A DNA stretch of 64,000 bases from Paramarasmius palmivorus (GCA_037176845.1 JAYKXP010000021.1:124001-188000); one strand, 5' to 3'. Positions 21,125-33,398 are shown, numbered from the stretch's first letter. The notes: generated from the letters alone by a model not told the origin. Numbers and translations: made by a program.

Positions 21125-22576
21125 ATGACCTCGACTCCACCAGCCTATATTCTTCAGCTTCGTGCTCGAAACATAGCTACGGCACCCCTTCCTCCAGCAA
21201 CACCATCTCCCACACCAAGATTGGGTTCCAATGACAGTCCACTTGAAGGAGATTCCGGCATCGACGGGAACCCACCAGAAGGCCAAAACAGTGACGGAAA
21301 TAATCAGGATCTGTCCAACATGGGAACAGGTCTGCAAACCGGACCTAGCTGGTCTTCGATGAATGATTTTGGCGACAGTTTCATGAGCGGGTTGCAGCTG
21401 CTGGTCAGGTTTACACCGGAGATGGCCCGAGAGTTGAAGAAGTTGAAAGGCCTCTCTGCAGAGTCAGATTTAGACTACGAAGCTTATGCAAAGGTGAGTA
21501 CGTCTTACCATGATTCTATCCCAAAGCGGACAGTAATTGCGGACAGGCAACCACAGTGGAAGAACAACATGCACGAAATACCCTTCACGTGCTTGAAGTG
21601 CGGGATCTTCTCCGTCGCTTGGTGAACGACTCCAATGAGCAATACCGGGTGCCTCCAGCTGTGTTGAAGACCTCCAAAGAATGGGCTAGCGCAACACTGT
21701 TGTCACCATCAGTGTACTGTTATAAGGGGAAGAAAATTGCGGAAACAGTCTTTGTATGTACTTACCGTGTCACAGCAAAGTTGATTGATTAATTCCTCTT
21801 GCAGAACACGATGCGAGCCATGGGTGTTTCAGACCTTCCAAGCGCCCAGGATACCGGACGTTGTGACATGGTTCTCGAGATTATCAGGACCCAGATCACG
21901 CAAGGTCGTTATAATCTAAAAGAAAAGGTTCGTTATGGACATACATTTGGAAAGAGCAACCCAGAACACTCACCATGAAACCCCAGATTGCGCTTTCACT
22001 GTACAATAAGGATGGTTCAGAAAAAAAGAACCGTTGGGATATCGGTACCCTGGTCAAGAAGTGTATTGGTGAATCCCGAGCACCAGCCATTGTTGGAACT
22101 TACATACGGTTTGCTTGGCTGGTAAGTGTTATGTTTTTGACCTGCGTCACATCTGTTTTTATTGAGTCAAGTATCTCAGCGATCAATTTGGTTGGAACTT
22201 CACCTCAGTGCAGGGCAGGAGCAGCCAAACAATGAGCAGTCTGCAACTCCGGTAAATGAACAAGATGAGCAAAATGATGATGCACGCCCTTCAAAGCGTC
22301 CACGGACAGAAGCCACAACTGACTTCTGGGATGTCGTTGATGTGCGGTTGGAGTCAATGCGACAGCATTTGACGGCACCTGGCGAGTTGCAAGCGTGAGT
22401 GGAACGTGTCTGAACTTGAATACTACCACTCACTATGTCCATAAAGAACCTTCAAGAACATCTACGACAACGATGTTGTCCTGTACGGAAACCCCAAAGG
22501 CTCAGTAAAAAAGGTGCAAGAACTCGAGTCCTGGCTAGGAAAATTACATGAGCAAACTGCTGGGAATATGAGCTAG
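21125..22576 (+). CDS. Hypothetical protein, possible transposon accessory gene
   Basis: Starts MTSTPPAYILQLRARNIA, with six or so exons ending HEQTAGNMS at TAG 22574-22576. The N-terminus is Pro/Ser/Gly-rich. A central helical region follows (HVLEVRDLLRRLVNDSNEQY), then NTMRAMGVSDLPSAQDTGRC and LEIIRTQITQGRYNLKEK, a conserved-looking block, a nuclear-localisation-like PSKRPRTE, and a C-terminal DFWDVVD segment. I recall similar hypothetical proteins in agaricomycetes but know no function. One intron uses a GTTCGT donor. Its tight divergent pairing with the coiled-coil gene and the nearby transposase suggests a mobile-element gene. Confidence 0.55.
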
Positions 22577-23604
22577 AATAATATACCTATGAGCTCCAGT
22601 CTGTTTAGAAGTGGAGAATGTAGATAGCCAATAAATTGTTGAAAGCCTTGTGCGGGGAAGAAATTTGGTTCCGTGGAAGAATCAAGATTCGATGACGAGT
22701 CAAGGTCGACAGATTTGGAAACTCTGATCATGTGATGTTGACTTTGCTCTCTCTCTCTTTTCCTCTTTTCTGCTTCGCCCACAGACGACGTTGCATAGAT
22801 TTGATTGCATGCGTAGTATAATGTGTATGGCTCACAGGTGCGTGGTATACTACTTGAGTATAATCCTATCTCATCTTTTTTCTTCTGTCTCTGTCATGAC
22901 TCGTTTCGCACTTGTTGGTTCCTTACTCCGAAAACCCAATGGACACGACACACAAACGCCAAACTCTGGGGCCCTCTACACTTGCTTAGACTGTGACTGC
23001 GTACTCTTAATAGCTCCTATGTGCTCCTCTGTGCTCATTCTGTGCTGGTTACCTCTCGGGATCTGTGACGACTGCTGGTTCTAATCTGCCTTAGATGTAA
23101 TGGCTTCTATGGACATAGTATTCGGAAGATTGCATGTATAGACCTTGAATCTAGAACACCAGTTTGAACATCACGTGCAAGGAATCGAATTTCGCGGGTC
23201 GGCGTAACCAATTTTACTTTCTCTTCTTCTCATAGTCACATTTCAAAAGTTCAAGCCTGGATGTCGAAGACTCTGGCAGATGGTTAATGGATTAGGCTGG
23301 GGGCGTTTTGTGAGTTTACTCGACTCTAGACCTGAAGTTTCATTCTGAAATACTACCACTAGAAGGCGGAATACTGAGACGAGAAATTCGTCACCTTTAG
23401 CCCCCGTGGAAATGCAGGCCAATATGAAGACCCTTTTACAAGCAGAAGACTTGGAATTTTATTTATCAGAAACATGAAAATCATGTGCGGTTCGCCAATC
23501 CTTCCTTTCTACTGCCCCGCGCTCACCTTGCGGCCTTTTCAGCCGAATGCTCAGACTCTGCTTCATCTCCATTACATTGGTTAGCCTCGCACTTTGTCTA
23601 TCTG
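22577..23604. other. Intergenic stretch right of the transposon genes
   Basis: AT-richer and poor in ORFs; nothing recognised. The right end of the transposon should lie here. A CCACTAG at ~23354 resembles a CACTA terminus, but no partner copy was found on the left side. Confidence 0.35.
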
Positions 23605-25546
23605 TCATCTGGAGATGATGGCTTCCTCGAACAATTCATCATCGACGATTCGAGCTCCTTCACCACTACAGGCTTCGATACACCAGCTGACGACACCCAT
23701 TCTCTCAAAGCCAACGAAAGAGACCAATTCTGTTGAAGGACGATCACTGAACGAGCAGGTGCGTCTATTTGTGCTTGCTGCTCGTACTATTCTAATAAAA
23801 TTACCTAGTTCATGCTCGGCAGCTCATGGCTATTTCGAGGGCTAAGACTAGTCCAACATCACCGCTACTTCCTTCCTGAATCAACCTGGGATGCAGACTC
23901 CGGTTCCAGTCCGCTTCTCTACTCTCATAGGCTCTCGCGGAAGTATCGATGCTACCAGAGATGTCCGTGGCTGCATCGCGGTTCTACACGGAGGAAGGGC
24001 TCTATGGTAAGCTTGTACTTGACATAGTACGACCTTCTATAACCGTTGCATCAGACATCGTCGCCATTGAACTTCCGGATCTTATACGCCTTAACCGACG
24101 ACGAGATAACATAAGCATGGCGTTCCCCGTTCATTTCGTCGTATGAATGGGCTCGGTGTCCATACCTTCCGCTTCGTTACTCGGGATGGCGAATCCAAGC
24201 TCGTCAAATTCCACTTCGAGCCAGCAAGTGCCAGCGACTTATTTGGCCTACCCGGAGTACTGCCGCCAGGATCTGTACGACTCTATCGAAGCCGGATACT
24301 ACCCAGAATGGGAACTTGGAGTTCAAATAATCGATGAAGAGGATGCGCTAAAGTACGGGTTCGACTTACTCGATCCGACAAAACTGCTCCCAGAAACACT
24401 CGTTCCGGTTACGTCCTTCGGAAAGTTCGTGTTGAATCGGAATGTTAGAAACTACTTTGCAGAGATGGAGCAGGTCATGGTAAGACTCACATACGCTAAT
24501 AGATGCACCCCAAACTCATCATGTCTCTTCGCAAGTTCAACTCAGCTCATATAGTCCTAGGCATTAATCTCTCAGATGACCATTTGCTCTGAGGACGGCT
24601 CCTCCCCTGGATACCCAGCTGAACCCGAACATGGGTTCACCGAATTTTGGTTCGATCCCCATTATCCATACTCGTAATGGAGTCCATAACAACGCTCGAG
24701 ATTGCCGGTCAACTGTTTATCTACTCCAATGTATACCCATACACCCCCAACACTCTGAATAACGGTTTCCTGAAACCTATTGGAATCATTTCCTTCACAT
24801 CTCGCCGGATAGTTGACGCGAGATACGTGAGGGAAGTTTCTCCGGCTTTCTTCAGCCATTAGAGCCACATCTCTTTTGGAATTTCATCGTTCCGCGCGAG
24901 CAACAGATGATCGTCAATGCTCTACGTTCCGAGCTAGTGCATGTTCGGTCACGTCAACCTTCATAGCGAAGCTCAACAAGCTCGACAATGGGCTCTCTAA
25001 ACGTGTTGCTTCAGCTATTAATGTCGAGGTTCCGGGACCTGATGCACCCAGTACTACCGCGATAACACTACCACCAATCTCTCCGTTTTCAACACCATGC
25101 TCAAGACCAGTGCTGGTCTCAGAGTCAGTATCCTCGCTACCACCGTCAATAATTCTACGGCTTCTGTTCAACGAGCTGTATCCATAGCTCAGGTGCTCAA
25201 TGCCAAGGGTGTTTTCGGGGCCGTTATCGCCGAAACGCTCACAGACGGCGTTGATGCGACCTATATCGCGTCTGATGCCACTGGTGTCTTTGTGTGTGAT
25301 CACACGGACAAGCTATATGATGCGGCGCAGACATCTTTCACTTCCCTGTACCTGTCACAACGTCTAATGACGATTGTCAGAGTCAGGTATACCTGCGGGA
25401 AACCAATAGGTGCGGTGGGCTGGGGTAGACAAGTGTTGGATCAAGCTTTCTCAGGAGGATGTGGTGTTGGAAAGAGGGGGGTATATATCGCGGAAGATGT
25501 TAGGAATCTTGTAGATGTGTTTGAGGAAAGTCAGCGACTTGACTGA
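23605..25546 (+). pseudogene. Large-subunit catalase, decayed
   Basis: Ordered but frame-scattered pieces of a heme catalase occur: AAHGYFEG (heme-pocket His region), PGMQTPVPVRFSTLIGSRGS and TRDVRG, SRFYTEEGLYG, a short [14 protein letters not shown] block, [57 protein letters not shown], and REQQMIVNALRSELVHV. The C-terminal flavodoxin/GAT-like domain of large catalases follows (GLRVSILATTVNNS ... GKPIGAVGWG ... RGVYIAEDV). In-frame stops come straight after the first block (TAA 23843-23845, TAG 23849-23851). At least three further frame changes are visible, and the stretch between FYTEEG and the MNGLGVHTF block is shortened. Catalase would decompose H2O2; this copy cannot. Start and exon limits are approximate. 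Confidence 0.85.
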
Positions 25547-25574
25547 CAAAATAGGAGCCTTCAAAACATCGCAG

Positions 25575-25677
25575 TGCTCCCTGCAAGGCTCGAACTTGCG
25601 ACCTCAGGATTTCAATCTATAAGACTGTCATAGACGAGCTATGAGACCTGCGCTCTAGCCAACTGAGCCAAGGAAGC
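25575..25677 (-). tRNA. tRNA-Met (anticodon CAT, elongator-like), intron-containing
   Basis: On the minus strand acceptor GCTTCCT pairs with AGGGAGC. The D stem is GCTC/GAGC, the anticodon loop CTCATA..., the variable loop AGGTC, and the T arm GCAAG-TTCGAGC-CTTGC. A ~29-nt intron follows the anticodon. One anticodon-stem pair is T-T, and the AGGTC variable loop fits elongator Met. Confidence 0.88.
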
Positions 25678-26983
25678 GATATCAGCTTCGCTGAAGTAAG
25701 CAACACATCCGTCTTCATCTCACGCCTTCGGTCATACTCGACAAATTCACCAGCACATCGTAGCTTGACCTTAGCTCCAACTTGAAGTATACAGAGCGCT
25801 TGATGAAAGTGCAATGTACCCGCCGACCGTTAAAATAGGGACAAAGGTTCCCTGGTGCCACATGCTAAGAACGACAGCAATGAACTCGAGGTCTTGCCCG
25901 TAATTTTCTTCTGCGTAGGTTCGGGGAAGGGGTGGGCATCGAACGAGACCTTCAGATCTCTCTTGAACGAATGCTGAACGTAGCTGTGATGGCAAGAAAG
26001 TTATTGGTCGAAGTATTCATATCCGGAGCTTCATGGTCGGATAGTGAATGTGATGCTTCGGATGTCGTTGACAATGCCACTTGAAGCAGAAGAAACGGCA
26101 CAGGCACACCTGCGTCATGCTTGAGCATCATAAAATGTCAAGGAGAGGTAATCAGCAAGAATCCTGGATTAGAAAGCCAGAGAGAAGGCAGATTATAATT
26201 TATTGGTGACTTTTGATTACTTTGCTCACCTCGTCGATGGTAGTACTCGTCCCATATTGTCTTTAACTCTCTTTCTCCGCTCTTCAATGAGTTCCTACTC
26301 GGTTCGCGAAGGTTGAAATTCTACCGCCTCATCCTTGGGAATCATGGCCACAGTCGTGCCATTAGCTGAAGGTACGATCTTGCCTTGAGACCAACTAGTG
26401 AACTCGTGGTCAATATCTTGCGTGTAGCGCGTTGCGTTAGAGAATCTGAATGTATTGGAGGTAGAGACATGGCTGCGGTAGCGGAGGACCAGGGAACATA
26501 CGCAGAAAAAGCTGGTGATGGTTGAGAAGAAAGGCGCGGCTAAATTGACTGCCGTGGTACCAGCCAAAGGCCTCGAGCTCAGCACCTTCATCGACTGACT
26601 CCTTGCACAGCAATTGGTATCATACCCTTGATGGATATGCCCGTCCGAATTCTACTCATACATAGGTGCCTGGTACTGATATCGTATCATGATGGTTTCG
26701 ATGACACTGCCCATCCTCCCGTTCACAACCCGCGAGTTAACCCTTGCAATCAGTGATGTTCGCTGCTGTCTACACATTACGTTGAAAGGATACAGACCGC
26801 GCACATTCTGAAACACGCGCCTACGTACTTCGCTGCAATACATAAGAAACATGAGATGCAGTCACAATTCCCCAGCGATTGTATCGTCTCCACACATTCT
26901 TTCTACTCTCCTTCCTTCTTCCTTTTCACCTCCCAAGGCAGAGCCTTGCGAAGCATCGTTCCATTACCACACCACATCACACT
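25678..26983. other. Intergenic stretch with one doubtful ORF
   Basis: The only ORF of note is on the minus strand at 26295-26591 (98 codons, start MKVLSSRPLAGTTAV, one hydrophobic stretch). It has no recognised family, and the possible intron inside it does not keep frame. The right part is the promoter of the secreted-protein gene. Confidence 0.35.
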
Positions 26984-27813
26984 ATGAAAGCCAAACTTTC
27001 CCTCATCCTCGCAGCTCTCCTCTCCGGTCACGGTACGTCCTTCCTCGTAGTCCATCAGCACTCGGCCTAATCACCTCTCCAGTTGGGAGAGCCTCGTTCA
27101 TCCCCCGAGCAGCTCCAGGTACCCAATTCGTAACTGGCCCTTGTACTAGTGATATTGAATGCGAAACCGCCTGCTGTGGATTCAAAACTGGCAGGTGTGC
27201 CGGCCGTATTATCGCACAGACGCGTGATGGCGGTTGCGGATTCGGAGATGCCCAACCAAACGATGGGACTCAAATAAAGGGGGCGAATCCAGAGCTTCCT
27301 CCGGTTCAAGCGAGTACTATCCTCCCGTCAGTCGAAGCAATTACATCCCTTGCTCCGACAGCAACAGCAACACCAGTGCCGAATGTGAAGCCTCCGGGAT
27401 CCGTTTTCGTGACTGGGGATTGTATTGCGGATAGCGAATGCGAGACTGGATGTTGTGGATTTAATACGGGAAAGTGTGCCGGCCGTATTCTCGCACAGAC
27501 GCATGACGGCGGTTGCGGATTCGGAGATGCCCAACCAAACGATGGAACTCAAACAAAGGGGGCAAATCCAGAGGTTCCCCCGGTTCAAGCAAGTACTATC
27601 CTTTCGCCAATCGAAGCAGCTACATCCATTGCTCCGACAGCGACAGCGACACCGGTGTCGAATCTGAAGCCTCCGGGATCCGTTTTTGTGACTGGGGATT
27701 GTATTGCGGATAGCGAATGCGAGACTGGATGCTGTGGTTTCAATTCGGGCAAATGTGCGGGACGTATCGTGGCACAGACGCGTGATGGAGGGTGTGGATT
27801 TGGTACACGATGA
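26984..27813 (+). CDS. Secreted protein with three tandem BAS2-like six-Cys domains
   Basis: Exon 1 is 26984-27032 and exon 2 is 27083-27813, giving 259 residues. A signal peptide (MKAKLSLILAALLSG) is followed by three copies of a ~45-residue module with six Cys (pattern C-x5-C-x3-CC-x6-C-x11-C). Each has the core CCGF, a CAGR(I/V) segment and (T)RDGGCGFG. The modules match the biotrophy-associated secreted protein 2 (BAS2) type of small Cys-rich fungal protein. Modules 1 and 2 end GDAQPNDGTQ; module 3 stops at GFGTR. The linkers are Thr/Pro/Ala-rich (SIAPTATATPV) and likely O-glycosylated. BAS2-like proteins usually hold one module of about 100 residues, so the triplication is unusual. Role unknown; BAS2 itself was found as a protein secreted during plant infection. 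Confidence 0.78.
27115..27810 (+). repeat. Tandem ~279-bp coding repeat (three units, last partial)
   Basis: The sequence CCTCCGGGATCCGTTTT recurs at 27391 and 27670, exactly 279 bases (93 codons) apart, and the DNA between is almost identical. The first unit is more diverged. This is internal duplication of domain plus linker in the secreted-protein gene. Confidence 0.8.
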
Positions 27814-29750
27814 TGTGGTAAGGAGGTACCTCCGTGTAAACGGTGTAGGTAGCTTAGAGGAGAATGGAGAGCAATGTTTGACATGGCACGAGAAGCGACA
27901 ATTGCGGCGCGCGGGTGCGAAGGTATCCTGAAGTGCTGAGGTACACGCTCATTTGAGTTGTTGTGCACTCGTACCAGAGAATGGGCCTTCGCAAGCAGTG
28001 CACCCAATAGCAAAGTTTGTGCGGCAGAAAACCTGAAAGCACGTCAGTACATTGGATATAGGCCCAGAAGCAAACGACCAACCTGTAGGCTGAGCTTCAT
28101 ATTACACCACAACTCTATCCAACAAGATTCTCTTTGTCACTATGAGTAGCATGTTGAGGTAAACCACGGAAGAAGCTGTGATGTGAGACGAACCTAGTAC
28201 CAGGGATAACCGAACCATGGAAGTTACGTGAATCAGCTACTAATTACGCGATTGCGTACAGCCCAGGCGAATGACTGGTGACCTCTGGAGAACATCTATG
28301 AGTTTAGCGGTAATGCTGACAGCTGCAAAACAAAACACTCACAATGCTGCAAAGGGATGAACGGGACGGCATCAGCTCTTCAAGAGTGAGCTCTCCAGAA
28401 ATGCTCGCTAGAAGCGGAAATGTAGAAACCGCTTCTTGCGCAGGGTTTGATGATGAGAGAGGTGTAAGGCTAGCCATACGACAAGAGAGTCGAGCCTATG
28501 GAAAACTACGTTAGCCTAACACTAACACTAATACACGAAAAAACAGAAACATACCTACAGCTTGCACCCAAATGTCACCCAACCCTCTTATCTGTAGCAA
28601 GGCAAAAGAGTACCAATCAGGACAGTTGCAGTCGGGAGATGTAGCAAACGCTTACCAGACCACCCAAAACAGCGCTGATGCCAGACCTCTGGTGTTCGCT
28701 TCATGTTTCGTCCCAATGTCTGCAAAAGATCAATACAAATATCAACCAAAACGCTAAACCGATACAGACACGCGCGTATCGACCCATAATAGACTGGCTG
28801 GCTTGTGCTCGGAGCTTTGGCGGTGGAGAATGCTGTTCTATGGGGACCTCACTTCGAGATGGTGGAAAACTTTCGGCTGGCATGTTTCTACGCGTATAGA
28901 ATCTGTAAGGATCTGAGGCTGTAGGCCAGGCGTCAGAAGGGCTACAGAGAATAACAAGAAACCACTCACCAAAGTGCTAGCTGTACACTCCTCTCACACT
29001 CTGTCCTCCCAAACTTTCTTTGCCTGTAATGGATACGCCTGTAACCACTGTGTCCCGTCTCTGTTACGACTCGTGTTCGCCTCTTCGGATCCACTTGAAA
29101 TGATCTTCGGGGTGTGAATGCACGCGGAGCTTGGTCTGTCTGTTCGCGGTGCACTAACATATTGCAGAGTCGACGTAGAAGTCCTGAATAGGGACGTATG
29201 GCTGATTAGCAAAGCAATGAAGGAGGTTCCGAGCGAGGAGTTGCAGCTCTCACGTTCTTTGACATTTTTCTGCGCATGGTGTTTCTCTTCTCTCGGCATC
29301 TTCTCTTTAACCAACATCTTTAATGGCCTATAGAGGTGACATCTTGCCTCATGAAGCCTCCTGGAAAGATTCCGAAGGTTGCCTGTGCCCAGCTAACGGA
29401 ATGGGAATGTCGATGAGTAAAGGGCTCCGAAACGATAACATGGGGCATACCTAGGTCTCTAAACCTCTCTGTCCAATCAATAGGATCGATAAAAAATACT
29501 TCATGTTGCAAAACAGGGAAAGGGATGACAATTTTGTTCGAGTGTAGTCCAAGTGCAGTGGGTTGAAGACAAGAGGCGAAGCGCCGGAAGATTTGGGAAT
29601 TACCGCAACCTAGGTTCCGCTTTTGACGATTATCATTCTCATTTCTCCGTCTCTGAATGCTACTACTATTTTCTCTATTCGCCGTGAAATACGTATAAAT
29701 CCTCGTATCGACTATACATGATGACGTAGTTTATCGAGATATTGCAAGAA
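27814..29750. other. Stretch with unresolved minus-strand gene remnants
   Basis: Minus-strand splice-like signals and short open stretches occur (for example MASLTPLSSSNPAQEAVSTF starting near 28478, and a hydrophobic LAFWLIFVLIFC near 28710-28745), but no continuous protein or family could be built. It may hold a decayed membrane-protein gene. Nothing else is seen. Confidence 0.3.
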
Positions 29751-32700
29751 TCACTTCTCCAAACGCAGACAGTAGTCTGGATTACCCGCCGGGTTCTATA
29801 GAGAAAATCAGTTTCGGTTTCGTCTCCCCGAATATCACAGACTTACCAAAGCCCATTTGGGGAACGGCCGCTCAGTTCCACTGGCACCTCCTACAGCGAA
29901 GGTCCAGATGAAAATCATGATAGAGGTACCGCCGTCCAAGGCAGCACTCATCAAAAAGCTTGAAAACATAGGGCGTCAGAACTAATGTACTACCCGAAAG
30001 ATAACTTGCTCTTACTTGTATTTCCTGAACCAGGTCGCTCGGTACCTTGGGAACAATTAATTAGCTTGATGCCTTCGGATAAACGGAAGAGCTGCTCACT
30101 TTCTGAGATAGTACTGCGAGAAGACGGCCAGCAGGAAGGTAGTGAAGACACTAGAGTTGATACCAACAGAGAGGTAACCAAGCTCGGCGACAAGGATGGG
30201 CGTGAAGACACGGTCGAAGCCAAAGTTGGGCCACTTCCTGTGTAAGAGCCAGAACGGCAGTGGGAAACCGAGACCAGCGATAAGCATGTAGGGCACGAAC
30301 TGTTGTGCAAGTTAAACGATGAATGAGAACCAGATGTAACACAGAATGACGTACAGCGTATGGGGTTCCAGGAGCGTAGAGAGGCTTGCCGAGAGCACCC
30401 CATGCAATAGCCGCACTGTTGTACGATTGCACCTGCTGACCAGACCAAACGTTTGAACTTCAAGAGCGGGTCAGTCTTGACTGCAACATAGTTGCGAATT
30501 ATATTCCACCCACCCTTGAACTTGGAGCAGGATTTCTCGCTGTCCGTCGATGACACTCTGTGGATGACCCCCTTTAGCACTCGGTTGACGGTAATCTACG
30601 AGCTGCTTACCCTCATTATCAAGAAGTTCAAGAGACCGCCGATTACAGTACCGATCATTTGGACGTTGAAGGTGACCATTGGAGGAATCTTGGTGTATTG
30701 ACCCTATCCACGTATGATTCAGCGAATGCCCCAATACCGCAGCGTTACGACAACGTACCATCTTGAGATCAGTCATCAAAGCAAGAGCCTGAACGACGGG
30801 ATTGTAGCCGTAAACTGTGAAGTACATGTTTGCAACAGGCTTTCCGGGAATCAACGCTCCTCCAAGCATCTGAATCATGTTCTCGATACTAGGTGCGTAT
30901 CCGACAGTAGCGCTGAGCTATACGAGACATAAGGTTCAGTCCATCCAACAAGAGGACACACATACCGTTCCGATGACAGGGACAAAGATCCAAGCAAAGA
31001 TGAGGGCGATGATGAAGGCCCACCATGGTAAACCAGAATGAGCACCGTAAGCGCAGCCGATACCGAGACCAGCACAGGCTACGAGGATACCGAGGTACCA
31101 CCAGTTCGGGACTTCCTTGTAGACCTTCATCTTGCGGTAGTGTGGGTCATCGCAATCCTTAGTCTGATCATAAAACGTCAGCGAGGTATATTTCCGAAGA
31201 AAGAATGCTTCATACCCTGCTGTCCCGAATAATGTTCCAGACTCTAGGTCCGTGCCAAACAATGACTGACGGCAATACAGTCAATAATGAGACCGAGATA
31301 AAGGCGTCGACTTACAGTGGGTAACAGAAGCTATGGCCGAAAAGTCAGTAATCATTTAAGGAGGCCAATAACTGTGCCATACCTCCGATATACATAGTAC
31401 GACTGATTTTGTACAAGAGCTGAGAAGCAGCGTACCAAGGAAGACCCTAATAAGCCGGAGAATGAGCATTCAGTATACACAAATTCAGTCAAGCGTACCT
31501 CCTGCGCAAGCTTTTCCTCATTCAAAGTAAAGTCGTCGTTCAGGATCCTCAGCTGATCATACTTGGTTCCTATACTCACAAATCAGACATAGTTATAATC
31601 CAAACCAGGACCATAACTTACCGTTCTGATAGAACAACAGTTGACTGAGGAAGGGGAAGTTCTGGGCATGCCAAGTGTTGGTGGCGTATGCAGCACAGAA
31701 TGCAATACTATGCGGAGCATGAGCATTGAGTTCACGTTAAAAGACCAGGGTTCCCACTCACATGCAAACGGCACATCCAGCGTAGAGTGACAGCTGCGTT
31801 GACAGCGGAGTGAATAGAGCGCCCAATGTGCCTCCACCAGATCCGACATAAGCCCAGTCGAAACACAAGGAGAACATCCCCAAGCCTTCGTTTCCAGCGG
31901 CACCACCTATTTAGGTCACAAGTGAGCAAGGGTGTTATGAAATGGAGCGAACGAGACTAACCAAAGATACGGGTGAACCATGCGCTCTTCTGGTTGGCTA
32001 GACAGAAGATACTGACACCGGTGAGAGTTCTAGAATCGGAAGTGAGTACCGTTATCGTCTCGGTGAAGAAATAAGACACACGGGGCGATATATTCAGGGA
32101 ACCATTCCCAGATAAAGATGCCGATAAAAGTGAACCAGAAGAACTTGAGACGTTTCTTCTGCATGACCATGGCCTTTCCACGATGAAGAGCATCGAAAAG
32201 TTGAACAGTCGGCATAAGCTGTGGATAAAATGCGAATGTTGGATACACCAAAAAAACTCGCATGATACCTATTAGGCAGAGTCAACCGTGATTCAAAGCG
32301 ACGAAGGAGTTAGGCTTACCGGCGAGACCATATCCGATAAGCTGAGATGCGATGAGCCTGTGCAAAACACGACGTTATTTCACGGGAATTACACGAGAAA
32401 AGGCACCCCATACGTGAAAATACCGATAGCAGCGTTAGGCTTGACATGGTAGTACAGATCCTGAGCTGCGAAAATACTGATAGCCTTGGCTGAATGCGAT
32501 GCAGTAGAAGACATGATGGTGATAGCGACGTGCTCCTTCATATCTAGAGAAGGTTTAGCAAGGATCTCTGCATCATGTACAAGGAAACTTACTGAATGGG
32601 TTGCCGTTCATAAACCTCCAGAATGCAGTATCGGCAGTCTTGACGCGAGCAGAAGGAGAAGGACCTGGGATGACGGTTTCCATACCCTATCATCGCTCTG

Positions 32701-33398
32701 AGTAACCACTGGTAAATGGGCCATAATAAGCGATTTACCTTGCCCAAAATGAAGGACACGATCTGTTGTAGGCGGGGTTAGCGCTGGCATCGGCTAACGA
32801 GAAAAAATTGGACTTGCCTGTAAAAACAGTGTGCTGACGTAGATCTAGATGGTGAACGGGGTTAACGACCGCTGTCAACAGTGAGTCCGATATCGCCACG
32901 AACCGTTTGGGGACGGAAATACTGTCCAAGATGACAAGACATTAGTATAATGAGATCGTCGTGACGACAGTCAAGACTCACAAAGATTTGCCCAAGTACA
33001 GCACCGAAACAAGATAGCCCAAGACTCAAGAACCACATCCGGAAAGTGTAAATCGGCATAGTGGGATCATCTTCAAGAGAAATGAGACGAAGAGCGTAAT
33101 CCTGGTCGGTCTCTGAAAATACATAGTCAGTACGAACTCGAACGGAGAGTAGCGATGAATACGTACCGATAGGCCTCTCCTTCCCATCTTCACCAAGGTC
33201 AATGAGACGCGGGCCTTCAGCATAAACCTCGCCAATATCCTCGGCGCTGTCAACGATCGGGCGTTTTTGCGCAACACCTTTCTCGTCCACAAAAGAGCCT
33301 TGGATACTGCTCGAATCCCTCTTGGCATCGAGTTTCTCGTCCGAGGATGAGTGCTCGCTCTGCTTGTGAGCAAGAGTCGGAACCGCCGCTGTATCCAT
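29751..33398 (-). CDS. OPT-family oligopeptide transporter (copy 1)
   Basis: Start MDTAAVPTLAHKQ at 33398, ~15 exons with ~50-nt introns, stop at 29751. The hydrophilic N-terminus has RLIDLGEDGKERPIG and SLEDDPTMP ahead of the first TM. OPT landmarks follow: MWFLSLGLSCFGAVLGQIF, FNIKEHVAITIMSS, YPTFAFYPQLMPTVQLFDALH, IWEWFPEYIAP, NQKSAWFTRIFGG, GPRVWNIIRD, PVIGTLSATVGYAP, PGKPVANMYF, MLIAGLGFPLPFWLLH, and a C-terminal ALDGGTSIMIFIWTFAVGGASG. About 12-14 TM segments. It imports small peptides (or peptide-like chelates) with protons across the plasma membrane. All junctions checked are in frame. It is the closer paralogue of the gene at 50402-54286, with the same exon plan and orientation. Confidence 0.9.

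Larger units (their letters stand above)
16035..22576. mobile_element. Candidate Plavaka transposon with three genes
   Basis: The transposase (+), a coiled-coil gene (-) and a third gene (+) are packed with 20- and 108-base gaps. They are flanked by a broken MFS gene on the left and a broken catalase gene on the right. I could not find matching CACTA/CACTG-type terminal inverted repeats, so the boundaries given are those of the genes only. Confidence 0.5.

Noticed and set aside
23340..23360. CCACTAG as the right end of the transposon
   Set aside because: No matching inverted copy was found left of the transposase, so it is only a short chance match.
27585..28013. 142-codon antisense ORF over the secreted-protein gene
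   Set aside because: Antisense shadow of the repeated domain; no domain of its own.
29751..33398. OPT copy 1 as a pseudogene (early readings gave frame conflicts near 31230-31270)
   Set aside because: Choosing the frame that reads GPRVWNIIRD resolves the conflict and matches the same exon in copy 2.
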